This document shows, in pieces, positions 34,347-42,198 of a stretch of DNA of 64,000 nucleotides. The number at the start of each line of letters is the position of its first letter. Positions within the stretch are counted from its first letter, which is position 1. Source of the DNA: an uncultured Oscillospiraceae bacterium (GTDB taxonomy: Bacteria > Bacillota > Clostridia > Oscillospirales > Oscillospiraceae). The DNA is taken from assembly GCA_934646185.1 (NCBI GenBank), contig CAKUEH010000004.1, forward strand, positions 98,332 to 162,331. The letters run 5' to 3'. The position numbers and the translations under genes were made by a program. A model generated the notes under the pieces. That model did no database searches. It had not been told where the DNA came from and saw only the letters and a program-made list of their open reading frames with translations.

Positions 34347-35708
34347 TCAGTTTGCGCGGCCGCGTTTGGAGAGGTGGATCGCCATGCCGATGACGAAGCC
34401 GCTCACAGCGGGCAGCAGCCAGCCGAGATTCAGATCGAACAGCGGCAGATACTGTTTGGCCAGTCCGACCGGAATGTCGAGCCGCAGGGCCGTCTGCACG
34501 CCTGCGGGCAGCGTCTTCATGAAATCGAAGATCGCTGCGGCCCAGGTGAAGATCATGACGGAAACGTAGACAGCGCGGTCATGCCGGAAGAGCTTGCCTG
34601 CAAACGCCAGAATGATGAGCGCGATGGCGGGCGGATAGATGAGCATGAGCACGGGGATGGAATACTCAATGATGGCGCTCAGGCCCACGTTGGAGACGGC
34701 GAAGGAGAACAGCGTGAACAAAATCGCCCAGACCTTGTAGGAAATTTTGCCGTGCGTCATCTTGACGAACGTCTCCGAGCAGGAGGTCACGAGGCCGATG
34801 GAGGTCTTGAGGCAGGCGAAGGTGATGGTGACGGCGAGAATGATCTGGCCGACGCCGCCGAAATAATGGCCCGCGATCTGCGTCAGGGCGATGCCGCCGT
34901 TGTCGGAGATCTCGAACAGGCCGCGCGACTGCGTACCCATGAGGATCGTGACGACGTAAATGACCGCCATCAGAATACCGGTCAGCACGCCGGAGCCCAG
35001 CACGTCGACCGCGACCGCGTCATCGTTGTCAACGCCCATGCGGCGGATGACGTCGATGACCACGATGCCGAACGCGAGACCCGCGATGGCGTCCATGGTG
35101 CCGTAGCCCTCAATGAACGAGGAGAAGAACGCGCTCGTGCCGGTGGCATAGGGCTCGGTCGGCGCGACATCCGAGATGGCTGCGCCGGGCTTCAGCAGCG
35201 CGGCGATCACCAGAACGGCCAGAAACAGCAGGAAAACAGGGTTGATGATCTTGCCGATCCAGACCGTGATCTTGCCCGGACGCAGCGAGAAGAACAGCAC
35301 GAACGCGAAGAAGACAGCCGAGAACAGCAGCAGCGCCAGCGGCTGCGCCGCTTCCGACACCATCGGCGAAACGCCGGTCGTAAACGAGACGGTCGCGCAT
35401 CTGGGGATGGCGAACAGCGGGCCGATCGTCAGATAGAGCAGGCACGTGAAGAAAATGCCGTAGCCCTTGCCGACCTTGCCGGAGAGCGTCTGCAATCCGT
35501 CGGAGTGCGTCACGCCGATGGCGGCGACGCCGAAGATGGGAATGCCGACGGCGGTGATGATAAAGCCGATGATGGCCGGGATCACATTGCTGCCCGCCAT
35601 CTGACCGAGGTGGACGGGGAAGATGAGGTTGCCGGCGCCGAAGAACATGCCGAACAGGGTCGTCGCGACCAGAATGCGCTGCTTGCGCGTCAGTTTTTTT
35701 GTCGTCAT
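34347..35708 (-). CDS. brnQ: Branched-chain amino acid:cation symporter
   Basis: This 453-residue integral membrane protein has about 12 helices and the LIVCS-family starts FGMFFGAGNLIFPVHLGQ and GFIITAVGIPIFGV. The typical middle motif GYGTMDAIAGLAFGIVV is present. It imports Leu, Ile or Val with Na+. ATG 35708 has AAGGAG 9 bases upstream; the longer frame is rejected. It is divergent from a LysR-type gene with a 128-base shared control region. Confidence 0.95.
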   Translation of the reverse strand: MTTKKLTRKQRILVATTLFGMFFGAGNLIFPVHLGQMAGSNVIPAIIGFIITAVGIPIFGVAAIGVTHSDGLQTLSGKVGKGYGIFFTCLLYLTIGPLFAIPRCATVSFTTGVSPMVSEAAQPLALLLFSAVFFAFVLFFSLRPGKITVWIGKIINPVFLLFLAVLVIAALLKPGAAISDVAPTEPYATGTSAFFSSFIEGYGTMDAIAGLAFGIVVIDVIRRMGVDNDDAVAVDVLGSGVLTGILMAVIYVVTILMGTQSRGLFEISDNGGIALTQIAGHYFGGVGQIILAVTITFACLKTSIGLVTSCSETFVKMTHGKISYKVWAILFTLFSFAVSNVGLSAIIEYSIPVLMLIYPPAIALIILAFAGKLFRHDRAVYVSVMIFTWAAAIFDFMKTLPAGVQTALRLDIPVGLAKQYLPLFDLNLGWLLPAVSGFVIGMAIHLSKRGRAN

Positions 35709-35753
35709 GGAAGGTTTCTCCTTAAGTTTATGAACTGATTGTAAACGCCGGAC

Positions 35754-35781
35754 TTGCAAAAAGGAAGCGCGTGATTATAAT
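35754..35781 (+). promoter_or_regulatory. Promoter of the LysR-type gene
   Basis: TTGCAA (35754-35759), 16 bases, TATAAT (35776-35781). It lies in the region shared with brnQ. Confidence 0.65.
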
Positions 35782-35836
35782 AGTTATATGACGATTTGTA
35801 ATACCCATCTCATATCCACCCGGAAAGGAACAGGGC

Positions 35837-36727
35837 ATGGACAGCAAAAAGCTCGAAATTTTAATGACTGCCGTCGATCTCGGCAGCTTTTCCAAGGCGG
35901 CGGAGGTCGTCGGCTATACGCAGTCGGGGCTGACGCATCTGGTCGACAGTCTGGAGCGGGAGATCGGCCTGACGCTCGTGCAGCGCGGCCACAGCGGGGT
36001 CTCGCTGACGAGGGACGGCGAGGCGCTCATGCCTGCGATCCGCGAATTTCTGCGCGCGAACGCGCGGCTCGAGAATCAGATCTCCGCGATCACGGAAAAA
36101 TCGGCGCAGACCATCCGCGTCGCGGCCTACGCCAGCATCGCCATGCGCTGGATGCCGGAGATCCTCTACCGGTTCCGGCGCGTCTGCCCGCATATCGACG
36201 TGGATCTGCGGACAGTCGACCATGAGCTCGAGCCGTTTGAGCTGCTCGAGGCATGGCGCACGGATGTGATCTTCGCCGCGCGGCAGAGCGGCTTCGCCTG
36301 CGACTGGACGCCGCTGCACAACGACGCGATGTACGCCATCCTGCCGGCGGATTACCCCACGGACGGGCGCGAGACGTTCCCAATCACGGAATACGAGGGG
36401 CGGGACTTTCTGATGCCCTACGGCCGGTTTGACATCGACGTGGGCGCGGCGTTCCGGCAATACGGCGTCCGGCCCGTCATCCGTCCCTGCCATGTCGACG
36501 ACGAGACGGTCATCCGCATGGTCGGCAAGGGGCTCGGGATCTCGATGATGGCGGAGATGATGATCCGCGGCAAGCTGAGCGGGGTAAAGACGCTCCCGGT
36601 CAGCCCCGGCGTCAGCCGGGAGCTCGGCATGGGCCTGCGGCCGGGCGGAGAGCAGCCGGAGGGCATCGCCCGGCTGCGCGAATGCGTCCTGGACTTTATC
36701 GGCGAGCTGCAGCGGCCCGCCGGATAG
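35837..36727 (+). CDS. LysR-family transcriptional regulator
   Basis: This protein of 296 residues has a winged-helix DNA-binding domain at the N-terminus (LEILMTAVDLGSFSKAAEVV, then SGLTHLVDSLEREIG; about 5-60) and a periplasmic-binding-type effector domain. GGAAAGGAAC precedes the ATG. It is divergent from brnQ, so it may control the symporter in response to an amino acid or related effector. The effector cannot be read from sequence. Confidence 0.9.
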   Translation: MDSKKLEILMTAVDLGSFSKAAEVVGYTQSGLTHLVDSLEREIGLTLVQRGHSGVSLTRDGEALMPAIREFLRANARLENQISAITEKSAQTIRVAAYASIAMRWMPEILYRFRRVCPHIDVDLRTVDHELEPFELLEAWRTDVIFAARQSGFACDWTPLHNDAMYAILPADYPTDGRETFPITEYEGRDFLMPYGRFDIDVGAAFRQYGVRPVIRPCHVDDETVIRMVGKGLGISMMAEMMIRGKLSGVKTLPVSPGVSRELGMGLRPGGEQPEGIARLRECVLDFIGELQRPAG

Positions 36728-36733
36728 AAACGA

Positions 36734-36772
36734 ACGGCCCCGGCAATGCATCTGCATTGCCGGGGCCGTTTT
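36734..36772 (+). terminator. Terminator after the LysR-type gene
   Basis: A 17-bp perfect stem (36734-36750 with 36753-36769, sequence ACGGCCCCGGCAATGCA) is followed by TTTT. Confidence 0.85.
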
Positions 36773-36781
36773 GCATGGGGA

Positions 36782-38218
36782 TCAGTATGCAATGCCCCAG
36801 TAGATCATCTTTTTGGCGGGCTTGCCGCAGATCGGGCAGGTATCGCCGAGATGCTCCTGCTTGAGCGGCATGCAGCGGGAGGACATGCCTCCCTCATCCT
36901 TCATCTTCAGCTCGCATTCGAGCTCACCGCACCACATCGTCTTGATGAAGCCGCCGTGCTCGGCCTGCAGCTGCTTGGCCTCCTCGAGCGAGTGCGCTTC
37001 GTAGATATGCTCGTCGAGGTTCTTCTTCGCCTTTTCGAACATGCCCTTCTGGACGAGCTCGAGCTGCTCGGAAACCGCTGTTTCAAGGTTTTCCAGCGCG
37101 ACGACCGTCTTCTCGCCGTCGTTGCGGCGGACGAGGACGCACTGTCCGGCCTCGATATCGCGCGGGCCGATCTCGACGCGCACGGGCACGCCCTTCATCT
37201 CATACTGCGCGCACTTCCAGCCCATGGAGTTATCCGAATCATCGAGCTTTACGCGAAGACCGGCCTTGACCAGACGATCCTTCAGCTCCGAGGCCTTTTC
37301 CAGAACGCCCGGCTTGTGCATGGCGACGGGCAGGACGATGACCTGCACGGGCGCGATCTTCGGCGGCAGAACGAGACCGTTGTTATCACCGTGGGCCATG
37401 ATGACCGCGCCGATCATGCGCGTGGTGGAGCCCCAGGAGGTCTGGAACGGATACTGGAGCTTGTTGTCGCGGCCGGTGAAGGTCACGTTGTAGGCTCTGG
37501 AGAATTTGTCGCCGAAGTAATGGCTCGTCGCGCCCTGCAGCGCCTTGTGGTCCTTCATCAGGCACTCGACGGTATACGTCGCCTCCGCGCCCGCGAATTT
37601 TTCCTTTTCGGTCTTCTGGCCGGGTACGACGGGGATGGCGAGCACGTTTTCGAAGAAATCGGCGTAGCACTTGAGCTGCTGCTCGGTCTCGTGGATGGCC
37701 TCCTCGGCGGTCTCGTGGATGGTGTGGCCCTCCTGCCACCAGAACTCTCTCGAGCGCAGGAACGGGCGGGTCGTCTTCTCCCAGCGGATGACGGAGCACC
37801 ACTGGTTATAGAGCATCGGCAGCTCGCGGTAGGTCTGCAGCACGCGCGACCAGTGATCGCAGAACATCGTCTCGGACGTCGGGCGGAAGGCCAGACGCTC
37901 TTCGAGCTTTTCGCTGCCGCCCATCGTGACCCAGGCGACCTCGGGCGCGAAGCCGTTTACAAGCTCGCCTTCCTTTTTGAGCAGGCTCTCGGGGATCAGG
38001 ACGGGCATCGCGACGTTTTCATGGCCGGTCTTTTTGAATTCGCCGTCCATGATGCGCTGGATGTTTTCCCAGATCGCGTAGCCGTAGGGCCGCAGGATCG
38101 TGAAGCCCTTGACGGACGCATACTCGACCAGCTCCGCCTTGCGGCAGATATCGGTGTACCACTGGGCAAAATCGACCTCCATATCGGTGATCTGCTCGAC
38201 TTTCTTTTCTTTCGCCAT
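36782..38218 (-). CDS. proS: Prolyl-tRNA synthetase (short, archaeal/eukaryal-like class)
   Basis: This class II enzyme of 478 residues charges tRNA-Pro. The core has LRPYGYAIWENIQ, RPTSETMFCDHW, RPFLRSREFWWQEGHTIH, followed by an anticodon-binding domain and a C-terminal zinc-type segment with CPICGKPAKKMIYWGIAY. There is no inserted editing (INS) domain, so it belongs to ProS type 3. AAAGGATG precedes the ATG. It is a standalone gene. Confidence 0.96.
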   Translation of the reverse strand: MAKEKKVEQITDMEVDFAQWYTDICRKAELVEYASVKGFTILRPYGYAIWENIQRIMDGEFKKTGHENVAMPVLIPESLLKKEGELVNGFAPEVAWVTMGGSEKLEERLAFRPTSETMFCDHWSRVLQTYRELPMLYNQWCSVIRWEKTTRPFLRSREFWWQEGHTIHETAEEAIHETEQQLKCYADFFENVLAIPVVPGQKTEKEKFAGAEATYTVECLMKDHKALQGATSHYFGDKFSRAYNVTFTGRDNKLQYPFQTSWGSTTRMIGAVIMAHGDNNGLVLPPKIAPVQVIVLPVAMHKPGVLEKASELKDRLVKAGLRVKLDDSDNSMGWKCAQYEMKGVPVRVEIGPRDIEAGQCVLVRRNDGEKTVVALENLETAVSEQLELVQKGMFEKAKKNLDEHIYEAHSLEEAKQLQAEHGGFIKTMWCGELECELKMKDEGGMSSRCMPLKQEHLGDTCPICGKPAKKMIYWGIAY

Positions 38219-38337
38219 ATCGTTTCATCCTTTCGGAAATACTTTTTCAGTCAATGGATTTATTTTATCACACTTGTCAAGCGTCTGTACATAAGATGAG
38301 ATACCTGAACGCAGGCAATATTGGAGGTTCGTATGCC

Positions 38338-38520
38338 ATGATCTATTGTATCCCGCTTGACACGGCGACGGAGGAGTTTTACGCGTCCGTCGCCCGCGCG
38401 GCCGGTCTGCCGATGGAGCAGGTGCTGCGCGACGCGCTCTTTAAGCTCGCAGGCGAGCTGTCGCTCGAAGCGCTGGCCCGGCGGAGCCGGAACCAGACGG
38501 GCCGCGGCGGCGCTGAATAA
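38338..38520 (+). CDS. Small helical protein
   Basis: This protein of 60 residues starts at an ATG 10 bases from GGAGG. Residues 8-45 (TATEEFYASVARAAGLPMEQ, then a Leu-rich helix) look like two amphipathic helices, reminiscent of the ribbon-helix-helix antitoxins (RelB/DinJ type). No toxin is adjacent, so antitoxin identity is a guess. It lies between proS and the serine dehydratase gene. Confidence 0.5.
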   Translation: MIYCIPLDTATEEFYASVARAAGLPMEQVLRDALFKLAGELSLEALARRSRNQTGRGGAE

Positions 38521-38545
38521 AGTACGCGGCCGCCCCGAAATAAGG

Positions 38546-38574
38546 TTGTAATTTGACGCGTTCTCTGGTATCAT
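38546..38574 (+). promoter_or_regulatory. Promoter of the serine dehydratase gene
   Basis: TTGTAA (38546-38551), 17 bases, TATCAT (38569-38574). Confidence 0.55.
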
Positions 38575-38607
38575 GTGGTGAAACGAAAATACCGGAGGCA
38601 GATTCTC

Positions 38608-39834
38608 ATGAAATCCATTCGTGATCTTTATAAAGTCGGCAAGGGCCCGTCCAGCTCCCACACCATGGGGCCGGAGCGCGCGGCCCGCATCTTTAAGCAG
38701 GAAAACCCCGACGCGGAGCGCTATGAGGTCACGCTGTACGGCTCTCTGGCCCTGACCGGCGTCGGCCACGGAACAGACCGGGTGCTCGGCGAGGTGCTCG
38801 CGCCCACCCCGACGGAGATCATCTTCTCGCAGAAGGATCCCGGCGACCTGCGCCACCCGAACACGCTCGATTTTGCCGCCTACAAGGGCGAGGAAAAAAC
38901 CGCGTCCATGCGCGTGGAGTCCATCGGCGGCGGCGATATCGTCATCGAGGGCCGCGAGGCGGCGGAGCCGGATGATGTCTATCCGGAAAATTCCTTTGCC
39001 GAGATCGCGCAGTACTGCCGCTGGCGGTATATCTCGCTGCGCGAATACGTCGAGCTGAACGAGGGGCCGGAGATCTGGGACTTCCTGCAGACCATCTGGC
39101 GCACCATGCGCGCCGAGGTCGAGGAAGGACTGGAGGCGACCGGCATTCTGCCGGGCGGCCTGAACGTGCAGCGCAAGGCGCGCTATCTCTACGAGCGGCA
39201 GCACGCGCAGGAGATCCCGCAGGTGCGCGAGCTGCAGCTGGTGTGCGCCTACGCCTTTGCCGCCGCCGAGCAGAACGCCGCCAACGGCACCATCGTCACC
39301 GCGCCGACCTGCGGCAGCTGCGGCGTCGTCCCCGCCGTTCTCATGTACTTACAGGGCAAATACCACTATTCCGACCTGCGCATGGCCCACGCGCTGGGCG
39401 TGGCGGGCATCATCGGCAACCTGATCCGCCGCAATGCGTCCATCTCTGGCGCGGAATGCGGCTGTCAGGCGGAGATCGGCTCGGCCTGCTCCATGGCGGC
39501 TGCCGCGATGTGCGAGCTGATGGAATTCCCCATCGAGCAGATCGAATATGCCGCCGAGATCGCCATGGAGCACCATCTGGGCCTGACGTGCGACCCCATC
39601 TGCGGCCTTGTGCAGATCCCCTGCATCGAGCGCAACGCCGTCGCCGCCAAGCGCGCCATCGACTCGGCAAATCTGGCCCACATGCTGGTCGGCACGAGAA
39701 CGATCTCGTTCGACATGGTCGTGCGCACGATGTACGAGACCGGCATCAGCATGAACCGCGCCTTCCGCGAAACGAGCGAAGGCGGCCTCGCCAAGCTCTA
39801 CAGCCGCCGCGCCGGTCAGACGCTGGGGAAATAA
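38608..39834 (+). CDS. sdaA: L-serine ammonia-lyase (iron-sulfur type, single chain)
   Basis: This enzyme of 408 residues converts serine to pyruvate plus ammonia. The N-terminal (beta) domain has the serine-binding KGPSSSHTMGPERAA; the C-terminal (alpha) domain has the cysteines for the 4Fe-4S cluster: ECGCQAEIGSACS and CDPICGLVQIPC. The single-chain layout is that of anaerobes and E. coli, in contrast to the two-gene form of Bacillus and many Clostridia. GGAGG precedes ATG 38608; the upstream MVKRKYRRQIL residues are dropped. Confidence 0.95.
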   Translation: MKSIRDLYKVGKGPSSSHTMGPERAARIFKQENPDAERYEVTLYGSLALTGVGHGTDRVLGEVLAPTPTEIIFSQKDPGDLRHPNTLDFAAYKGEEKTASMRVESIGGGDIVIEGREAAEPDDVYPENSFAEIAQYCRWRYISLREYVELNEGPEIWDFLQTIWRTMRAEVEEGLEATGILPGGLNVQRKARYLYERQHAQEIPQVRELQLVCAYAFAAAEQNAANGTIVTAPTCGSCGVVPAVLMYLQGKYHYSDLRMAHALGVAGIIGNLIRRNASISGAECGCQAEIGSACSMAAAAMCELMEFPIEQIEYAAEIAMEHHLGLTCDPICGLVQIPCIERNAVAAKRAIDSANLAHMLVGTRTISFDMVVRTMYETGISMNRAFRETSEGGLAKLYSRRAGQTLGK

Positions 39835-39850
39835 AAATCGAATGCAGTTG

Positions 39851-39954
39851 GTAGGGGCTGGGCTCTGCTCCGCCCGGCAGATTGTACCGTTTTCACGGAA
39901 ATCTCCGGCGAATTCGTAACTTCTCAGCAGGCGGACAGAGTCGTCCTCCCCTGC
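39851..39954. repeat. Family A element, divergent ends
   Basis: It starts GTAGGGGCTGGGCTCTGCTC and ends ACAGAGTCGTCCTCCCCTGC, so its left end resembles the GGGGCT subtype and its right end the GTCGTC subtype; the ends no longer pair well. It may be a recombinant or decayed copy. Confidence 0.65.
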
Positions 39955-40097
39955 GGAGCTGTGATTTTTACGGCATTACGTTGAAAACGAACAGACTTCG
40001 TACGCGCCCGGGCTTCCCCGGGCGCGTAATTTACAGTAGCTTTTTTGCTCCGTTTCGAATATAATAGGGGCAAGACGCAGAACCGGAAAGGAGGATC

Positions 40098-40151
40098 ATG
40101 GCTCATCGCCATCACAAGCGCCATGTGCCTGCCGGAGGCCCGGCAGGATAA
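40098..40151 (+). CDS. Possible 17-residue leader peptide at the glmS ribozyme
   Basis: AAAGGAGG (40087-40094) is followed after 3 bases by ATG and an open frame MAHRHHKRHVPAGGPAG that ends at TAA 40149-40151. The frame crosses the ribozyme cleavage site (40117/40118). Spacing is short, and the frame may be incidental. Confidence 0.3.
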   Translation: MAHRHHKRHVPAGGPAG

Positions 40152-40260
40152 CGAGGAGGAACGCGATCGAAGATTCGGCGGATGCGTTCCCGCGCGTGCT
40201 CTGTGCGCGTGACAAAGTCAGAAATATGCGGGCGACCGCAAAACAAAGGGGCTTTGAACA
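40118..40260 (+). ncRNA. glmS ribozyme-riboswitch
   Basis: The self-cleaving RNA starts at GCGCC (40118; cleavage after A40117). The conserved core AACGAGGAGG, ATCGAAG, TTCGGCGGATGCG is in the order known from glmS ribozymes, followed by a P3/P3.1-type segment (GCGCGTGCTCTGTGCGCG) and a P4 stem (CAAAG...TGCGGGCGACCGCA...CTTTG). Glucosamine-6-phosphate acts as cofactor, so the mRNA is cut when the product of GlmS accumulates. Confidence 0.92.
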
Positions 40261-40288
40261 GAGGATCAGGCAAATCTCTGCGCGTTTG

Positions 40289-40312
40289 TCCTGTAACCGA
40301 TTTTACAGGAGG
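40289..40312 (+). promoter_or_regulatory. Hairpin covering the glmS ribosome-binding site
   Basis: TCCTGTAA / TTACAGGA (40289-40296, 40303-40310) pairs over part of the AGGAGG ribosome-binding site (40307-40312). It may lower glmS translation or be a cleavage-dependent element. Confidence 0.4.
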
Positions 40313-40323
40313 AACAATTTCAT

Positions 40324-42156
40324 ATGTGTGGTATCGTAGGATACGCAGGAACCCAACAGGCTGCCCCCATTCTGCTGGAGGGTCTGTCGCGCCTGGAATA
40401 CCGGGGGTATGACTCCGCTGGCATCTGTGTGGAGCAAAACGGCGCGCTGCGGGTCGAAAAGGCCAAGGGCCGTCTCCAGAATCTGATCGCGAAGACGGAA
40501 GACGGAGCGCTTCTGCCCGGCACGCTCGGCATCGGCCATACCCGCTGGGCGACCCACGGCGAGCCGAACGACACGAATTCCCACCCGCAGGTCTCCCAGA
40601 ACGGGAAAATCGCCGTCGTACATAACGGCATCATCGAAAACTATCTCGAGATTCGCGAATTTCTGCAGAAGAAGGGCGTCAAATTCGTCTCGCAGACCGA
40701 CACGGAGGTCGTCGCGCAGCTGATGGAATACTGCATGGGCCTGCCGGAGGTCGAGACGGTCTCGGACGCACTGTACATGGTCCTGCACCGGATCGAGGGC
40801 GCGTATGCCCTCGGCATCCTCTGCTCGGACGATCCCGACCATGTCTATGCCGCGCGCAAGGACGCGCCGCTGCTCATCGGCTTCGGCGAGGGCGAGAATT
40901 TCATCGCCTCCGACGTGACGGCGCTCGTCAAGCACACGCGCGACGTCGTGTACATGGACGACGGCGAGGTCGCCATTCTGGGCCGGGAAGGCGTGCAGGT
41001 CTATAACGCGATGGAGCTGCCCATCGAAAAAGAGCACCATCACATCGACTGGGAGATCTCCGCCGCGGAAAAGGGCGGCTACGAGCACTTCATGCTCAAG
41101 GAGATCATGGAGGAGCCCGAGGCCCTGCGCCGGGCAATTTTACCCCGCATCAAAGACGGCACCGTCGTCTTTGACGGATTGACGCTCGACAGTAGCCGCT
41201 ACGACTGCATCAAGATCATCGCCTGCGGGTCTTCCTATCACGTGGGCATGGTCGGCAAGTATAATCTCGAAAAGCTGACGCGCATGCCGGTCGAGGTCAT
41301 TCTGGCCTCCGAATTCCGCTACTGCAGTCCGATCGTAAACGAGCGGACGCTCGCCGTCGTCATCAGCCAGTCCGGCGAGACGCTCGACACCATGGCCGCG
41401 CTGCGCGAGGCAAAGAGCCTCGGCGCGAGGATCCTGTCCATCGTCAACGTCGTTGGCAGCTCCATCGCGCGCGAATCGGACGACGTGCTCTATACCTGGG
41501 CCGGGCCGGAGATCGCCGTCGCGACGACCAAGGCGTATTCCACGCAGATGGCCGTTCTGAATCTTCTGGCCGTCTATCTTGCCGCGCAGCGCAGAACGAT
41601 CAGCGCCGAAGAGGCGGGGCGTCTGACCGCGGCCATCGCCGCGCTGCCCGCGCAGGTCGAGCAGATTCTGTCCAGCCGCGAGCAGATCCAGTATTACGCC
41701 TCGCAGTATTTTAACCACGATTCCGTGTTCTTCATCGGCCGGAATCTGGACTACGCGCTCGGCATGGAGGGCTCTTTGAAGCTCAAGGAGATCTCCTATA
41801 TCCACTCCGAGGCCTACGCCTCGGGAGAGCTCAAGCACGGGACGATCTCGCTCATCGAGCCCGGCACGCTCGTCATCGCGCTGGGGACCTATGGCCCGCT
41901 GTTTGACAAGGCCATGAGCAACGTCATCGAGGTCAAGGCAAGAGGCGCGAGCGTCCTCGCGCTCACGACGGAAAACCGCCGGGAAGACCTCTCCAGCCGC
42001 GTCGACGGCATCCTGACCATTCCGGAGACGGAGCTGCCGCTGCTGCCGCTGCTGGGCGTCGTGCCGCTGCAGCTGTTCGCGTACTATGTCGCGCTGCAGC
42101 GCGGCTGCGACATCGATAAGCCCCGCAACCTCGCAAAGAGCGTCACCGTCGAATAA
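40324..42156 (+). CDS. glmS: Glutamine-fructose-6-phosphate aminotransferase (isomerizing)
   Basis: This enzyme of 610 residues makes glucosamine-6-phosphate from fructose-6-phosphate and glutamine for cell-wall synthesis. MCGIVGYAG at the start carries the nucleophile Cys2; the glutaminase domain has GHTRWATHG and HNGIIENY, and two SIS domains follow with CGSSYHVG, SQSGETLDT and the final PRNLAKSVTVE. It is controlled by the glmS ribozyme immediately upstream. Confidence 0.98.
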   Translation: MCGIVGYAGTQQAAPILLEGLSRLEYRGYDSAGICVEQNGALRVEKAKGRLQNLIAKTEDGALLPGTLGIGHTRWATHGEPNDTNSHPQVSQNGKIAVVHNGIIENYLEIREFLQKKGVKFVSQTDTEVVAQLMEYCMGLPEVETVSDALYMVLHRIEGAYALGILCSDDPDHVYAARKDAPLLIGFGEGENFIASDVTALVKHTRDVVYMDDGEVAILGREGVQVYNAMELPIEKEHHHIDWEISAAEKGGYEHFMLKEIMEEPEALRRAILPRIKDGTVVFDGLTLDSSRYDCIKIIACGSSYHVGMVGKYNLEKLTRMPVEVILASEFRYCSPIVNERTLAVVISQSGETLDTMAALREAKSLGARILSIVNVVGSSIARESDDVLYTWAGPEIAVATTKAYSTQMAVLNLLAVYLAAQRRTISAEEAGRLTAAIAALPAQVEQILSSREQIQYYASQYFNHDSVFFIGRNLDYALGMEGSLKLKEISYIHSEAYASGELKHGTISLIEPGTLVIALGTYGPLFDKAMSNVIEVKARGASVLALTTENRREDLSSRVDGILTIPETELPLLPLLGVVPLQLFAYYVALQRGCDIDKPRNLAKSVTVE

Positions 42157-42157
42157 C

Positions 42158-42194
42158 AGCAGCCCCGCCGGAGCCTCCGGCGGGGCTGCTTTTT
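42158..42194 (+). terminator. Terminator of glmS
   Basis: AGCAGCCCCGCCGGA / TCCGGCGGGGCTGCT (42158-42172, 42176-42190) with loop GCC is followed by TTTTT. Confidence 0.88.
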
Positions 42195-42198
42195 CGTG

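Larger units (their letters stand above)
39835..40323. other. Intergenic region with repeat, promoter and glmS leader
   Basis: This 489-base gap holds a family A element (39851-39954), a -10 like TATAAT at 40060-40065 without a good -35 box, a mini-ORF start and the glmS ribozyme, ending in a hairpin at the glmS ribosome-binding site. Confidence 0.6.

Noticed and set aside
38338..38520. Toxin-antitoxin module
   Set aside because: The small protein has antitoxin-like helices but neither neighbour is a toxin (proS and sdaA).
38553..38574. TTGACG and TATCAT as the sdaA promoter
   Set aside because: The spacer is only 10 bases; TTGTAA at 38546 with 17 bases is a better partner.
40098..40151. 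His-rich mini-ORF as a histidine-operon leader
   Set aside because: The downstream gene is glmS, five His are not in a row, and the region is explained by the glmS ribozyme; kept only as a possible translated overlap.
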